From positions 124,001 to 188,000 of the forward strand of contig NZ_JACCBJ010000001.1 of the NCBI RefSeq assembly GCF_013408745.1: a DNA stretch of 64,000 nt, given 5' to 3'. A program made the position numbers and the translations under genes. Below the pieces are notes generated by a model. That model worked only from the letters and a program-made list of their open reading frames with translations, searched no databases and was not told the origin of the DNA. This stretch comes from Leifsonia soli (GTDB taxonomy: Bacteria > Actinomycetota > Actinomycetes > Actinomycetales > Microbacteriaceae). Below are positions 52,723 through 62,928 of this stretch, piece by piece; the stretch's first letter is position 1, and each line of letters begins with the position of its first letter.

Positions 52723-52751
52723 TTGACGTGAGCGAATGACAACGGTGTAAT
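52723..52751 (+). promoter_or_regulatory. Strong housekeeping-type promoter of whiB
   Basis: TTGACG (52723-52728) and TGTAAT (52746-52751) are 17 bases apart, close to the TTGACA/TATAAT consensus. It is the best -35/-10 pair in the window. The leader to ATG 52805 is about 47 bases and includes GGGGAG. Confidence 0.8.
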
Positions 52752-52804
52752 TAGGGCAACGCGGGAATCTCGTGTTTCAGCAGTTCATGGGTGGGGAGAC
52801 CGAT

Positions 52805-53128
52805 ATGCCAGTTCCTGAATATCGTTCTGGGGTACCCGACGACTGGTTCATCGACCCGGTCCGGCTCGGGGTCCCGGGCGTCCGTCCGGCGGAGGTCGAA
52901 GACGACAATCCGCTCGCGTGGCAGACCGACGCTCTGTGCGCCCAGACGGATCCGGAGGCGTTCTTCCCGGAGAAGGGCGGCTCCACCCGCGACGCGAAGC
53001 GCATCTGCACCTCCTGCGAGGTGCGCTCGCAGTGCCTCGAGTACGCCCTCGCCAACGACGAGCGCTTCGGGATCTGGGGCGGACTCTCCGAGCGCGAGCG
53101 CCGCAAGCTCCGCAAGCGCGCCGTCTGA
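52805..53128 (+). CDS. whiB2: WhiB-family iron-sulfur transcription factor, WhiB2/WhmD-like
   Basis: A 107-residue protein with the four cluster-binding cysteines Cys45, Cys68, Cys71 and Cys77 (C-X22-C-X2-C-X5-C), the GIWGG turn at 89-93 and a basic DNA-binding tail RERRKLRKRAV. WhiB proteins bind a [4Fe-4S] cluster and sigma-A to control septation and stress genes. Position close to manB and the zincin/DUF3499 pair matches the mycobacterial whiB2 neighbourhood, so WhiB2 is the likely type. GGGGAG six bases upstream supports ATG 52805; 52772 and 52790 are open alternatives. Confidence 0.9.
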   Translation: MPVPEYRSGVPDDWFIDPVRLGVPGVRPAEVEDDNPLAWQTDALCAQTDPEAFFPEKGGSTRDAKRICTSCEVRSQCLEYALANDERFGIWGGLSERERRKLRKRAV

Positions 53129-53201
53129 CCCGGCCGCCGAAACCACGCCGCGCCCGACCCAAAGACGGGATCGGCGCGAGGCCGACCTAGGCTGACTGGC
53201 G

Positions 53202-56200
53202 ATGTATCCGAGAGTCACCGCCATCGTCGTCGCCCACAGCGGCGGCCCCCGCCTGCAGCGCACTCTCGACGCCCTCGCGGAGCAGACCCGTCGACCGGAC
53301 GCCGTGATCGCCGTCGACTGTGCGACGTCGGACGACGCTGCGCGCCTGCTCGCCGAGTCCCGGCCCACCCAGTTGCTCAGCGTGCCGGAGAAGCTGCCGT
53401 TCGGTGCGGCCGTCGCCACCGCCGTCCGCGTCCTTCCCCCCGCATCCGACGCCGGGCAGCTCCTCTGGCTCCTGGCGCAGGACACCGCTCCGGAGCCGCA
53501 GGCGCTGGAGGCGCTGCTCGCCGCTCTCGAGGTGTCGCCCTCTGTCGCCGTGGTCGGACCCAAGCTGGTGGACTGGGACGACCCGGCGCTCATCCGCGAG
53601 TTCGGCGAGGCGATGACGCCGTTCGGCGCCTCGGTTCCTCTCGTCGAGAACGAGCTCGATCAGGCGCAGCACGACGGCCTCAGCGATGTTCTGGCCGTCT
53701 CGAGCGCCGGGATGCTCGTCCGGCAGGCGCTCTGGGAGCGGCTCGACGGCTTCGACCCGGCCCTCCCGACCGTGGACGACGGCCTCGACTTCTGCACGCG
53801 GGCCCGCCTCGCCGGGTTCCGCGTCACCCTCGTCGCCCAGGCGCGCGTCGCCATCGCGGGCGACGGTGTCGCGGGCCCGAACCTGTCGTCCAAGTGGACC
53901 GTGCGCCGCCGTCTCTCGGGGGAGCGCCGCAGAGCCCAGCTGCACCGCCGGATGGCCTACGCTCCCGGCTGGGCCGTCCCGCTGCACTGGCTGACCCTGG
54001 TGCCCCTCGGCATCCTGCGCGGGCTCGTACGCCTGCTGCGCAAGGAGCCCGGCTCCGTCGGCGGAGAACTCGGCGCCGCCTTCCGGGTCGCGTTCTCCGG
54101 CATGGCGGTGGGCAGCGCCCGCCGCAGGCTCGCATCCGCACGCGAGGTGGGCTGGGCGGCGGTGGCTCCGCTGCGCATCCCCTTCCCCGAAGTTCGCCGC
54201 GCGCGTGCCCTCAAACGCGAAGCCGCGATGGTGCGCCAGCAGGGCGAGAAGCAGGACCTCGACTTCTTCGGGACGGGCGGTGGATGGGCGGTGCTCGCCG
54301 CGCTCCTCGTCGGCGTCGCCCTGTTCTTCCCGCTGATCGGCTCTGGCGCGCTCGCGGGAGGCGGACTCCTCCCGCTCGACACCTCGGTCGGCCAGCTGTG
54401 GGCGAACCTCGGGTACGGCTGGCGCGACGCCGGCCTCGGCTTCGTGGGCGCCGCCGACCCGTTCTCTGCGGTGCTCGCCGTGCTCGGAACGCTCACCTTC
54501 TGGCAGCCGTCGCAGTCGCTCGTCCTGCTCTGGGTCCTCGCCGTCCCGCTCGCGGCGCTCGGAGCCTGGCTGGCGGCAGCGCGGCTGACGACCCGCGCCA
54601 CCCTGCGCGCCTTCGCCGCTCTGGCCTACGCCCTCGCGCCGACCCTGCTGGTGGCGCTGCAGGGCGGGCGCCCATCGGCCGTGCTCGCGCACATCCTGCT
54701 GCCCTGGCTGTTCTTCGCCGGCCTGGCCGCTCGCCGTTCGTGGGCGGCCAGCGCCACGACGGCCCTGCTCGCAGCGGCGACCGCCGCGTGCGCGCCCGTC
54801 CTCATCCCCGCTCTCGTGATCGCCTGGATCGCCGCGATCGTCTTCGCCGGCCGTCGCGCCGCGCGGATCGCGTTCATCCCGTTGCCCGCCGTCGTGCTGT
54901 TCGCGCCGCTCGTCTGGCAGCAGGGAGCACGGGGAGCGTGGCTGTCGATCTTCGCGGATCCCGGCGTTCCGCTGGATGCACGCCAGACGCCGGCCTGGCA
55001 GCTCGCGCTCGGCTTCCCGGACGGCGCCCTCGGCGGCTGGCACGCGCTCGCCACGTCGCTGCATCTTCCTTCGGCGTCGGCCAGCCTGATCGTCCCGATC
55101 CTGCTGGCGCCCCTCGGCGTGCTGGCCATCCTCGCGCTGTTCCTGCGGGGGACGGTCCGCGCGATCGTCGCCCTGCTCGTCGCCCTCGCCGGCTTCCTGA
55201 CGGCCGTCGCCGCCCTCCATGTGCAGATCGCCGTCTCGGGTGCGACCGTCGTGCCGATCTGGCCGGGCAGCGCGGTGAGCCTGTACTGGCTGGGGCTGAT
55301 CGCCGCGGCCGTGCTGGCCCTGTCCGCCGTCGGACGTGCCGCCGTCTACCCGGCGTGGGTCGCGATCGTCACACTGACCGTCGCGATTGTTCCGGTCGGA
55401 ATCGCCACCCTCACCGGCCATTCCGACGTCCAGGAGAGCGACGGCCGCACCATGCCCGCCGTTGTCACGGCGAAGGCGGCGACCCAGCCGCGCACCGGGA
55501 CGCTGCGCATCGTCCCGCAAGGACAGGGCGGCATCCGCGCGGAGATCGTGCGGGGGAGCGGTCAGACGCTCGACGACCAGTCGACGCTTGCCGACACCCA
55601 GCGCTCGATGACAGCCGACCAGCGGGCGCTCGCTCAGCTGGCCGGCAATCTCGCCTCGCGCAGCGGGTACGACGCCTCCGCACAGCTGAAACGTCTCGGA
55701 ATCGACTTCGTCCTGCTGACTCCCACCGAGACGGCCCTCCCTGGTCAGGACGACGCCGCCGGCGTCGCCACACGATCGCGCGCAGCCGTCGCGATGGATG
55801 CGAACCCCCTGCTCGCGCCCGTGGGCATCACCTCCTCCGGCCGGCTCTGGGCGTTCGACCGCGGGACCTCCGATCTCCCGGCCGCCGCGCAGATCCCGGC
55901 CGACGCCGGCGGCATCTGGCGCGTGCTCGTGCTGCTCGTCCAGGGCATCGTCATCGGTGTCACCGTGCTGATGGCCATCCCCACCACCCGGTCCGCCGAC
56001 CGGGTGTCGGAGCTGTCCGCCCGCCGACCGGAGCGGCGACGCGACGACGAGACCGCGGTCGAGCCCGACGACGAGCCGGAGGAGCCGGCCGTCGCCGACG
56101 GCGTGGCGGCCGAGAGCCTCGACGAATACGAGGCGGAGCCCGACGACGAGGCGGTCGTGGAGTCCGCCGAGGTCGACGACGTCCCCGAAGTCGAGCCGGT

Positions 56201-56495
56201 CGCAGAGGTCGAGCCGGTCGCGGAGTCCGAGCCGGTCGCAGAGCCGGAGCCGGTCGACGAGGCCGAGCCGGTACCCGAGCCGGAGACGGCCGCGGAGCGT
56301 CCGGAGGATGCGCCGGCGTCCGCCGAGGACCCGGCCGCCCCCTTCGACGAACCCGGCGTCCACGACACCGATCGCCCTGTCGAGCGGGACGTCGAGCGTG
56401 TGACGACGCCTCCCGCGCCGACGACGCTCGAAGACGGACTGGAGGAGACCATCATCCGACCCCGACGAACCTCCGACGGAGGCGACCGTGGCTGA
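53202..56495 (+). CDS. Giant GT2 glycosyltransferase-polytopic membrane fusion
   Basis: A 1097-residue protein. Residues 1-230 are a GT-A domain: VTAIVVAHSGGPRLQRTLDAL, a degenerate donor segment (VDCATSDD), LLWLLAQDTAPEP where the DxD would lie, and VSSAGMLVRQALW. About twelve membrane helices span 365-735. An extracytoplasmic domain (about 740-900) and a last helix near 918-938 follow. The final 150 residues are acidic and Glu/Pro/Val-rich with EPVAE-type repeats. Similar large proteins beside whiB2 in actinobacteria are thought to act in wall glycan assembly. TAGGCT lies eight bases before the ATG. The next gene overlaps by eight bases. Confidence 0.85.
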   Translation: MYPRVTAIVVAHSGGPRLQRTLDALAEQTRRPDAVIAVDCATSDDAARLLAESRPTQLLSVPEKLPFGAAVATAVRVLPPASDAGQLLWLLAQDTAPEPQALEALLAALEVSPSVAVVGPKLVDWDDPALIREFGEAMTPFGASVPLVENELDQAQHDGLSDVLAVSSAGMLVRQALWERLDGFDPALPTVDDGLDFCTRARLAGFRVTLVAQARVAIAGDGVAGPNLSSKWTVRRRLSGERRRAQLHRRMAYAPGWAVPLHWLTLVPLGILRGLVRLLRKEPGSVGGELGAAFRVAFSGMAVGSARRRLASAREVGWAAVAPLRIPFPEVRRARALKREAAMVRQQGEKQDLDFFGTGGGWAVLAALLVGVALFFPLIGSGALAGGGLLPLDTSVGQLWANLGYGWRDAGLGFVGAADPFSAVLAVLGTLTFWQPSQSLVLLWVLAVPLAALGAWLAAARLTTRATLRAFAALAYALAPTLLVALQGGRPSAVLAHILLPWLFFAGLAARRSWAASATTALLAAATAACAPVLIPALVIAWIAAIVFAGRRAARIAFIPLPAVVLFAPLVWQQGARGAWLSIFADPGVPLDARQTPAWQLALGFPDGALGGWHALATSLHLPSASASLIVPILLAPLGVLAILALFLRGTVRAIVALLVALAGFLTAVAALHVQIAVSGATVVPIWPGSAVSLYWLGLIAAAVLALSAVGRAAVYPAWVAIVTLTVAIVPVGIATLTGHSDVQESDGRTMPAVVTAKAATQPRTGTLRIVPQGQGGIRAEIVRGSGQTLDDQSTLADTQRSMTADQRALAQLAGNLASRSGYDASAQLKRLGIDFVLLTPTETALPGQDDAAGVATRSRAAVAMDANPLLAPVGITSSGRLWAFDRGTSDLPAAAQIPADAGGIWRVLVLLVQGIVIGVTVLMAIPTTRSADRVSELSARRPERRRDDETAVEPDDEPEEPAVADGVAAESLDEYEAEPDDEAVVESAEVDDVPEVEPVAEVEPVAESEPVAEPEPVDEAEPVPEPETAAERPEDAPASAEDPAAPFDEPGVHDTDRPVERDVERVTTPPAPTTLEDGLEETIIRPRRTSDGGDRG
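56190..56285 (+). repeat. Tandem EPV-type repeat coding for the acidic tail
   Basis: The DNA repeats variants of GAGCCGGTCGCAGAG with spacers of 3-6 bases, encoding about six EPVAE/EPVDE/EPVPE units. The unit length varies in multiples of three. It lies in the cytoplasmic acidic tail of the large glycosyltransferase. Confidence 0.75.
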
Positions 56496-57924
56496 CCGCA
56501 GAGGCCTCGCCCGCATCGGCGTCCGCGCGGTCGGCGGGGTGATCGGCGTCGGCATCGCCGTCGCGGCGGTCGCGGGGGCGACCCTGCTCCCCCTCCCGGA
56601 CTTCGCGATCGGGGCCCCCGCCCAGACCGTCACCCCCGTGCCCGCCGATCAGCAGCGTGTCTGCCCCGGCCCTCTCCTCCAGCTGGCGGCAGACGCCGGA
56701 GAGGCCACTCGCCCGAGCGCCGTCGGCACCCCCACCTTCGCGTCCGCCGCCGACGACGCGGACGTGGACATCACCTCCCTGAAGCCCGATGCGGACACGG
56801 CGTCGCGGGATCAGGCTCCGCAGGTCGCCTCCGTCGCGACTCCGCGGAACGCGACGAAGCCGCCCCTCTTCGCGGCCGCTCAGATGCAGAGCGCGGACGC
56901 CGACGATCTGGCCGGCCTGGCGGCCGCCGCCTGCGCGGAACCCGCAGCCGATACGTGGCTGGTCGCCGGCTCCACGGCTCTCGGGCAGACCAGTCTCGTG
57001 CTGCTGAGCAACCCGAGCGAGGTCGACGCGACCGTCGACCTGACGGTCTTCACCGAGACCGGGGCCGTCGACGCCCCCGGTGCGGCGGGGATCCTCGTCC
57101 CGGCTCGGTCTCAGAAGGTCGTGCCGCTCGCCGGCCTCGTCCCGTCCGCGGCGGCGACCGTCGTGCGTGTGCAGACCACCGGCGGCCAGGTCGCCGCCAC
57201 GCTCCAGCAGAGCTTCGAACAGGGCATCCAGCCGCGAGGGGCCGAGCTCGCCGGCCCGACCGGCGGTCCCGCGCGGCAGCAGATCGTTCCCGGCGTGACG
57301 ATTACCTCCACGGACGCCATCCAGGGCGAGCAGTCGGCCGAAGGCGTAGGGTTCGCCTTCCCCGTCGTGCGGTTGCTCGCCCCGGGGCAGGCCGACGCGC
57401 AGGTCACCGTCGGGGCCGTCGGAGAGACGGGGACGGCCGTCGGCAACTCGTACGCGACCACGGTCAAGGCCGGACAGGTCGCCGAGATCCCGCTCGATCA
57501 CCTCAAGGACGGCAGCTACACGGTGACGGTGAACTCCAACGTTCCCGTGGTCGCCTCCGTCCGCACCTCTGTGATCGGTACGAAGGCGCGCGATTTCACC
57601 TGGTTCGCGTCGGCGCAGGAGTTGCAGGACGACCTGCTGGCGTCCATCCCCTCCGGGGCCGATGCGACCATCCACTTCGCCAACGCCGGCGAAGCGGACA
57701 CGACGGTCACGGTGTCCCGCACACGTCCGGGAGGCACGCCGACGAAGATCGTGGTTCCCGCTGAAGGGGGATCGCACGCCCGTCTCGGCCCCGGCGCCTA
57801 CGGCATCACGGGTGCCGACGGGCTGCGGGGCAGCGTCAGCTTCGCGGCGGACGGTCGCGCGAGCAGTTTCGCGCTCAGCCCGCCCGGACCGCTCGCCGCG
57901 CCGATCACGGTCTACCCGAACTGA
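56488..57924 (+). CDS. DUF5719 family secreted or membrane-anchored protein
   Basis: A 478-residue protein with a single N-terminal hydrophobic helix (residues 14-36) and an extracytoplasmic body. The body is made of beta-rich repeats such as LVLLSNPSEVDATVDLTVF and IHFANAGEADTTVTVS, each about 100 residues apart, as in DUF5719. Its GTG lies inside the end of the large glycosyltransferase gene, so the two are coupled and may work together in the envelope. Function is unknown. It ends 25 bases from the convergent zincin-like gene. Confidence 0.8.
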   Translation: MADRRGLARIGVRAVGGVIGVGIAVAAVAGATLLPLPDFAIGAPAQTVTPVPADQQRVCPGPLLQLAADAGEATRPSAVGTPTFASAADDADVDITSLKPDADTASRDQAPQVASVATPRNATKPPLFAAAQMQSADADDLAGLAAAACAEPAADTWLVAGSTALGQTSLVLLSNPSEVDATVDLTVFTETGAVDAPGAAGILVPARSQKVVPLAGLVPSAAATVVRVQTTGGQVAATLQQSFEQGIQPRGAELAGPTGGPARQQIVPGVTITSTDAIQGEQSAEGVGFAFPVVRLLAPGQADAQVTVGAVGETGTAVGNSYATTVKAGQVAEIPLDHLKDGSYTVTVNSNVPVVASVRTSVIGTKARDFTWFASAQELQDDLLASIPSGADATIHFANAGEADTTVTVSRTRPGGTPTKIVVPAEGGSHARLGPGAYGITGADGLRGSVSFAADGRASSFALSPPGPLAAPITVYPN

Positions 57925-57949
57925 CGTAGGCGCGGAGGGCCGCCGCCGG

Positions 57950-58393
57950 TCAGAAGTGCCGGTACCGGTCTGGCGCGAGGTCCCACGGGTCCTTGCCGAG
58001 AAGCTCGGCGACGGCGCGGAAGACGCATCCCTCGATGTACATGCGCCGGTGCAGCTCGTCGTCGTGGTGCAGCTTGGTCAGACGCTGGATGGGCACCCGG
58101 TACAGCACGATCCGCCTGCGGGCCGCATCCACGCGCCACCGGTCGACGCCGTCGGCGCCCGAGTTGCCGATGGGGGTCGCCGCGACCTCGAAGTGGACGT
58201 TCGCCAGCTCCTCCGGCCAGACGCCCTTGAGGTAGTCGGCGGTGGACGCGACCGTCATGTCGAAGAAGTCGATCCGGTTCTGCAGCATCGGGAGGTGCGG
58301 GCCGGTCACCGGCCCCCGTGCGCCCCGGCCGTGCCTGCTCCGCCAGCGGCTGGTCGCCGGGGTCTGACTGCTGGTGCGGCGGTTGCGGGGCAT
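57950..58393 (-). CDS. Zincin-like metallopeptidase family protein with degenerate active site
   Basis: A 147-residue protein with a basic N-terminus. Its position beside DUF3499, manB and whiB matches the small zincin-like (possible zinc metallopeptidase) proteins of actinobacteria. Where an HE-containing helix is expected, this protein reads YIEGCVFRAVAELLGKDPWDL, so no HExxH motif is present and catalytic activity is doubtful. The ATG at 58393 stands six bases after TAGGAT (58405-58400), predicting a leaderless transcript divergent from DUF3499. Confidence 0.7.
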   Translation of the reverse strand: MPRNRRTSSQTPATSRWRSRHGRGARGPVTGPHLPMLQNRIDFFDMTVASTADYLKGVWPEELANVHFEVAATPIGNSGADGVDRWRVDAARRRIVLYRVPIQRLTKLHHDDELHRRMYIEGCVFRAVAELLGKDPWDLAPDRYRHF

Positions 58394-58399
58394 GTCGCC

Positions 58400-58428
58400 A
58401 TCCTACGTCGGACGCTGTCGGGTAGTCT
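58400..58428. promoter_or_regulatory. Divergent leaderless promoters, zincin-like gene / DUF3499
   Basis: TAGGAT on the minus strand (58405-58400) is six bases from the ATG at 58393. TAGTCT on the plus strand (58423-58428) is seven bases from the ATG at 58436. The two start codons are 42 bases apart, and both transcripts would begin at the start codon. Confidence 0.6.
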
Positions 58429-58435
58429 GAGCCCG

Positions 58436-58645
58436 ATGTTGAGCCGCCCGTGTTCCCGTGTCGCGTGTCCGCGCGACGCCGTGCAAACGCTCACCTACGT
58501 CTATGCCGACTCGATGGCCGTGCTCGGACCCCTCAGCCTGAAGCACGAACCGCACTCCTACGACCTGTGCGCGATCCACGCGGAGCGCCTCTCCGCTCCC
58601 CAGGGTTGGCAGATCGTCCGTCACGTCAGCGTCACCGACGCGTGA
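58436..58645 (+). CDS. DUF3499 family protein
   Basis: A 69-residue protein. It begins MLSRPCSRVACPRDAVQTLTY and has DLCAIHAERLSAPQGW near the end. The three cysteines and His pattern CSxxAC...CAxH suggests a small metal-binding domain, a feature of DUF3499. The function is unknown. It precedes manB by 27 bases on the same strand, as in other actinobacteria. Confidence 0.88.
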   Translation: MLSRPCSRVACPRDAVQTLTYVYADSMAVLGPLSLKHEPHSYDLCAIHAERLSAPQGWQIVRHVSVTDA

Positions 58646-58672
58646 GGCGGTCGTCGCGGTAGGTTAGGGGCC

Positions 58673-60094
58673 ATGAGCATCACCGACCCGCGCCTGCAGT
58701 CCGTCGTCAAGACCTACGACATCCGTGGACTGGTCGGGAAGGACCTCACGGAGGAGGTCGTCGAGGCCATCGCCGCGGGGTTCGTCGACGAGGTGCAGGC
58801 CGCGGGGACCGACGTCATCGTCGGCCACGACATGCGCGACTCCTCTCCGGCTTTCGCTGCGGCGTTCGCGCGCGGCGCGCAGACCCGCGGGGCCGACGTC
58901 GTCTCGATCGGGCTGTGCTCCACCGACGAGTCCTACTTCGCCTCCGGTTACCTGCAGGCGCCCGCCGCGATGTTCACCGCGAGCCACAACCCGGCGACCT
59001 ACAACGGAATCAAGCTGTCCCGGGCCGGTGCGCAGGGCCTGAGCATGGACACGGGCCTCGGCGCCGTCCGCGACCGGGCCGCCGAGTACCTGCGCGACGG
59101 CATCCCCGCCGTGGAGCGTCCGGGGACCTTCCGCGAAGAGGATGTGCTGGAGCGCTACGTCGCGTACCTCCGCTCGCTCGTCGACCTCAGCGGCATCCGG
59201 CCGATCACGGTCGTCGTCGACGCGGGCAACGGGATGGGCGGGCTGACCGTCCCCGCGGTCCTCGGAGAAGCCGCCGGGCTCCCCGCGCTGCCCATCACGG
59301 TCATCCCGCTCTACTTCGAGCTCGACGGGACCTTCCCCAACCACGAGGCCAACCCGCTCGAGCCGAAGAACATCGTCGACCTGCAGCGCGCGGTCGTCGA
59401 GCACGGGGCCGACCTGGGACTCGCCTTCGACGGCGACGCCGACCGCTGCTTCGTCGTGGACGAGCGCGGGTCCGCCGTCACTCCGTCGGCCGTCGCCGCG
59501 ATCGTCGCCGTGCGGGAGATCGCGCGTGCCCGCGCGGAGGACCCGGACGCGGAGATCACGGTCATCCACAACCTCATCACCTCGAACATCGTGCCGGAGA
59601 CCATCGAGGCGGCGGGTGCCGTTCCGCTGCGGACGCGCGTCGGCCACACCCTGATCAAGGATGCGATGCGCCGCTCCGGGGCCGTGTTCGGCGGCGAGCA
59701 CTCGGCGCACTACTACTTCCGCGACTTCTGGAGCGCCGACAACGGGATGCTCGCGGCGATGCACCTGCTCGCCGAGTTCGGCGCGCAGGACCGCCCGCTG
59801 TCCGAGCTCTCCGCCCGCTACACCCCGTACGCGATGTCGGGAGAGATCAACTCGACCGTGGACGACGTCCCTGCCGCGTTCACGCGGATCGTCGAGGCCT
59901 TCACGCCGCGCGCCGACTTCGACGAGCTGGACGGCCTCACCGTCACCGGCCGCGTGGCGCAGGACGAGCCGTTCTGGTGGTTCTCGGTGCGTCCATCCAA
60001 CACGGAGCCGCTGCTGCGGCTCAACGTCGAGGCGGCCGACCAGGCCACCATGGCGCGCATCCGCGACGAGGTGCTCGCGCTCATCCGCGGCTGA
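58673..60094 (+). CDS. manB: Phosphomannomutase/phosphoglucomutase
   Basis: A 473-residue alpha-D-phosphohexomutase that converts mannose 6-phosphate to mannose 1-phosphate for GDP-mannose. It has YDIRGLVG at the start, the phosphoserine loop TASHNP with Ser104, the metal site DGDADRCFV, the sugar loop [10 protein letters not shown] and the phosphate-binding [11 protein letters not shown]. It works after ManA. TAGGTT (58660-58665) lies seven bases before the ATG, indicating a leaderless transcript. Confidence 0.95.
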   Translation: MSITDPRLQSVVKTYDIRGLVGKDLTEEVVEAIAAGFVDEVQAAGTDVIVGHDMRDSSPAFAAAFARGAQTRGADVVSIGLCSTDESYFASGYLQAPAAMFTASHNPATYNGIKLSRAGAQGLSMDTGLGAVRDRAAEYLRDGIPAVERPGTFREEDVLERYVAYLRSLVDLSGIRPITVVVDAGNGMGGLTVPAVLGEAAGLPALPITVIPLYFELDGTFPNHEANPLEPKNIVDLQRAVVEHGADLGLAFDGDADRCFVVDERGSAVTPSAVAAIVAVREIARARAEDPDAEITVIHNLITSNIVPETIEAAGAVPLRTRVGHTLIKDAMRRSGAVFGGEHSAHYYFRDFWSADNGMLAAMHLLAEFGAQDRPLSELSARYTPYAMSGEINSTVDDVPAAFTRIVEAFTPRADFDELDGLTVTGRVAQDEPFWWFSVRPSNTEPLLRLNVEAADQATMARIRDEVLALIRG

Positions 60095-60141
60095 GCGTCA
60101 TGCCCGGCTCAGAACGGGGAGGGCATGCCACAATAGAGCCC

Positions 60142-61619
<1,478 letters not shown>

Positions 61620-61620
<1 letters not shown>

Positions 61621-62171
61621 TGGCCCTCGACTTCGCCGACCGGGAGCTCCCCGGCGGCCTGATCCTCCGGGTGCGGAGAGAGCAGGACGCCGGTGCGCTC
61701 GCCGCCGCCTACCAGCGCAACCGCGGCCACCTCGCCCCGTGGGACCCGACCCGCACCGAGGACTTCTTCACCGAGGCGGGACAGCTCGCCCAAACCCGCG
61801 AGCTGCTGGCGCTGCGCGAGATGGATGCGGCCCTCCCGCTGGTGATCGCGGAGGGCGACCAGATCGCCGGCGGGTTCACGCTCAGCCAGCTGGTCCGCGG
61901 CGCGTTCCAATCGGCGAACGTGGGGTACTGGCTCGACCGCGACCACGTGGGCCGGGGCCTCGCCTCCGCTGCGCTCATCACCCTGGTCGATGCCGCGCGC
62001 GACGACTACGGCCTCCACCGCCTGCAGGCGGCGACGCTGCTCGCCAACCATGCGTCGCAGTCGGTGCTGACCCGTGCCGGGTTCGAGCGCATCGGGGTCG
62101 CCCCGAACTACCTCAACATCGCCGGCCGCTGGCAGGACCACGTCCTGTTCCAGCGCATCCTGCACGACTGA
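61620..62171 (+). CDS. GNAT N-acetyltransferase, RimJ/RimL type
   Basis: A 183-residue acetyl-CoA-dependent acetyltransferase. The acetyl-CoA loop appears as DRDHVGRGLASAALI, preceded by SANVGYWL and followed by HRLQAATLLANHASQSVLTRAGFERIG. This order is that of ribosomal-protein N-terminal acetyltransferases of the RimJ/RimL group, though the true target is unknown. Its ATG shares the last A of the ahcY stop codon, so translation is coupled. Confidence 0.88.
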
Positions 62172-62194
62172 CCGCCGGCGCGTCAGCGCCGCCG

Positions 62195-62875
62195 TCAGTC
62201 TGCGGCCGGCAGCTCCGCGTAGGCGCGCACCGGAAAGGTCCCGAATCCTTCGATCGCCGGAGGGGCCGCCGTGAACAGCGCTCCGTGCTCCGGCACCCCG
62301 GCGAGCCCCGTGAGGTGCTCGACGACGTGGACGCCCGCGGCCAGCAGGATGCTGTGCGCCGGCCGGCTGCCGCCCGACTCGGTGTCGTCGATGTTGAGCG
62401 CGTCGATTCCGACCAGCGCGACACCGGCGTCGGCCAGCATCCGGGCGCCCTCCTCGGTGAGGTAGGGCGAGCCGGTGGCGTAGGCGGGCGTCCCGAAGTG
62501 CTCGTCCCAGCCGGTGTGCAGCAGGACGGCGCCGCCCGGTTCCGTGCGTCCTTCCAGAGCCGACACCGGGATGCCGCGCTCCCCGCGCCCGGTCAGACGG
62601 ATGACCTCCGCGGGCAGACCGACCAGAGTCTCGAGGTCGAGACCGGCGAGGTCCGGTCCGTCCGCGTAGCGGTGGAAGGGGCTGTCGAGGTACGTGCCGG
62701 TGTTCCCGATCAGGGTGATGACGTCCATCGCGAACTCGGTCCCCGGGGCGTACAGCTGCCGGGACGCCTCGCGCGTGAGGTGCGGCTCGATCGTGGGCGC
62801 CGGGAGGCCGGGATAGGTCACGAGGCCGGCGCGGATGCGGTGGCTGAGGTCGACGATGCGGCGGTGGTGCGGCAT
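62195..62875 (-). CDS. Cyclase-family (KynB-like) amidohydrolase-fold protein with variant metal site
   Basis: A 226-residue protein of the putative cyclase/kynurenine formamidase family: IVDLSHRIRAGLVTYPGLPAP at the start and a later HTGWDEHFGTPAY. The usual HxGTHxDxPxH metal motif here reads NTGTYLDSPFH, so two of the metal-binding histidines are Asn and Tyr. I believe this variant occurs in a subfamily, but the activity of that subfamily is unclear to me. GGAG five bases upstream supports the ATG. It is 53 bases downstream of the RDD gene on the same strand. Confidence 0.78.
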   Translation of the reverse strand: MPHHRRIVDLSHRIRAGLVTYPGLPAPTIEPHLTREASRQLYAPGTEFAMDVITLIGNTGTYLDSPFHRYADGPDLAGLDLETLVGLPAEVIRLTGRGERGIPVSALEGRTEPGGAVLLHTGWDEHFGTPAYATGSPYLTEEGARMLADAGVALVGIDALNIDDTESGGSRPAHSILLAAGVHVVEHLTGLAGVPEHGALFTAAPPAIEGFGTFPVRAYAELPAAD

Positions 62876-62928
62876 GCGCTCTCCGATCGGAGTGGGCGGT
62901 GGGCAGAGAGGATCGCGTGGTTCGCCGG

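Noticed and set aside
53187..56633. 1148-residue minus-strand open frame
   Set aside because: It is antisense to the large glycosyltransferase, is composed of Gly/Arg/Asp/Glu strings typical of a GC-rich shadow frame, and has no domain.
60095..60141. S-adenosylhomocysteine riboswitch before ahcY
   Set aside because: Only 47 bases separate manB and ahcY and the ahcY transcript looks leaderless, so there is no room for the structure.
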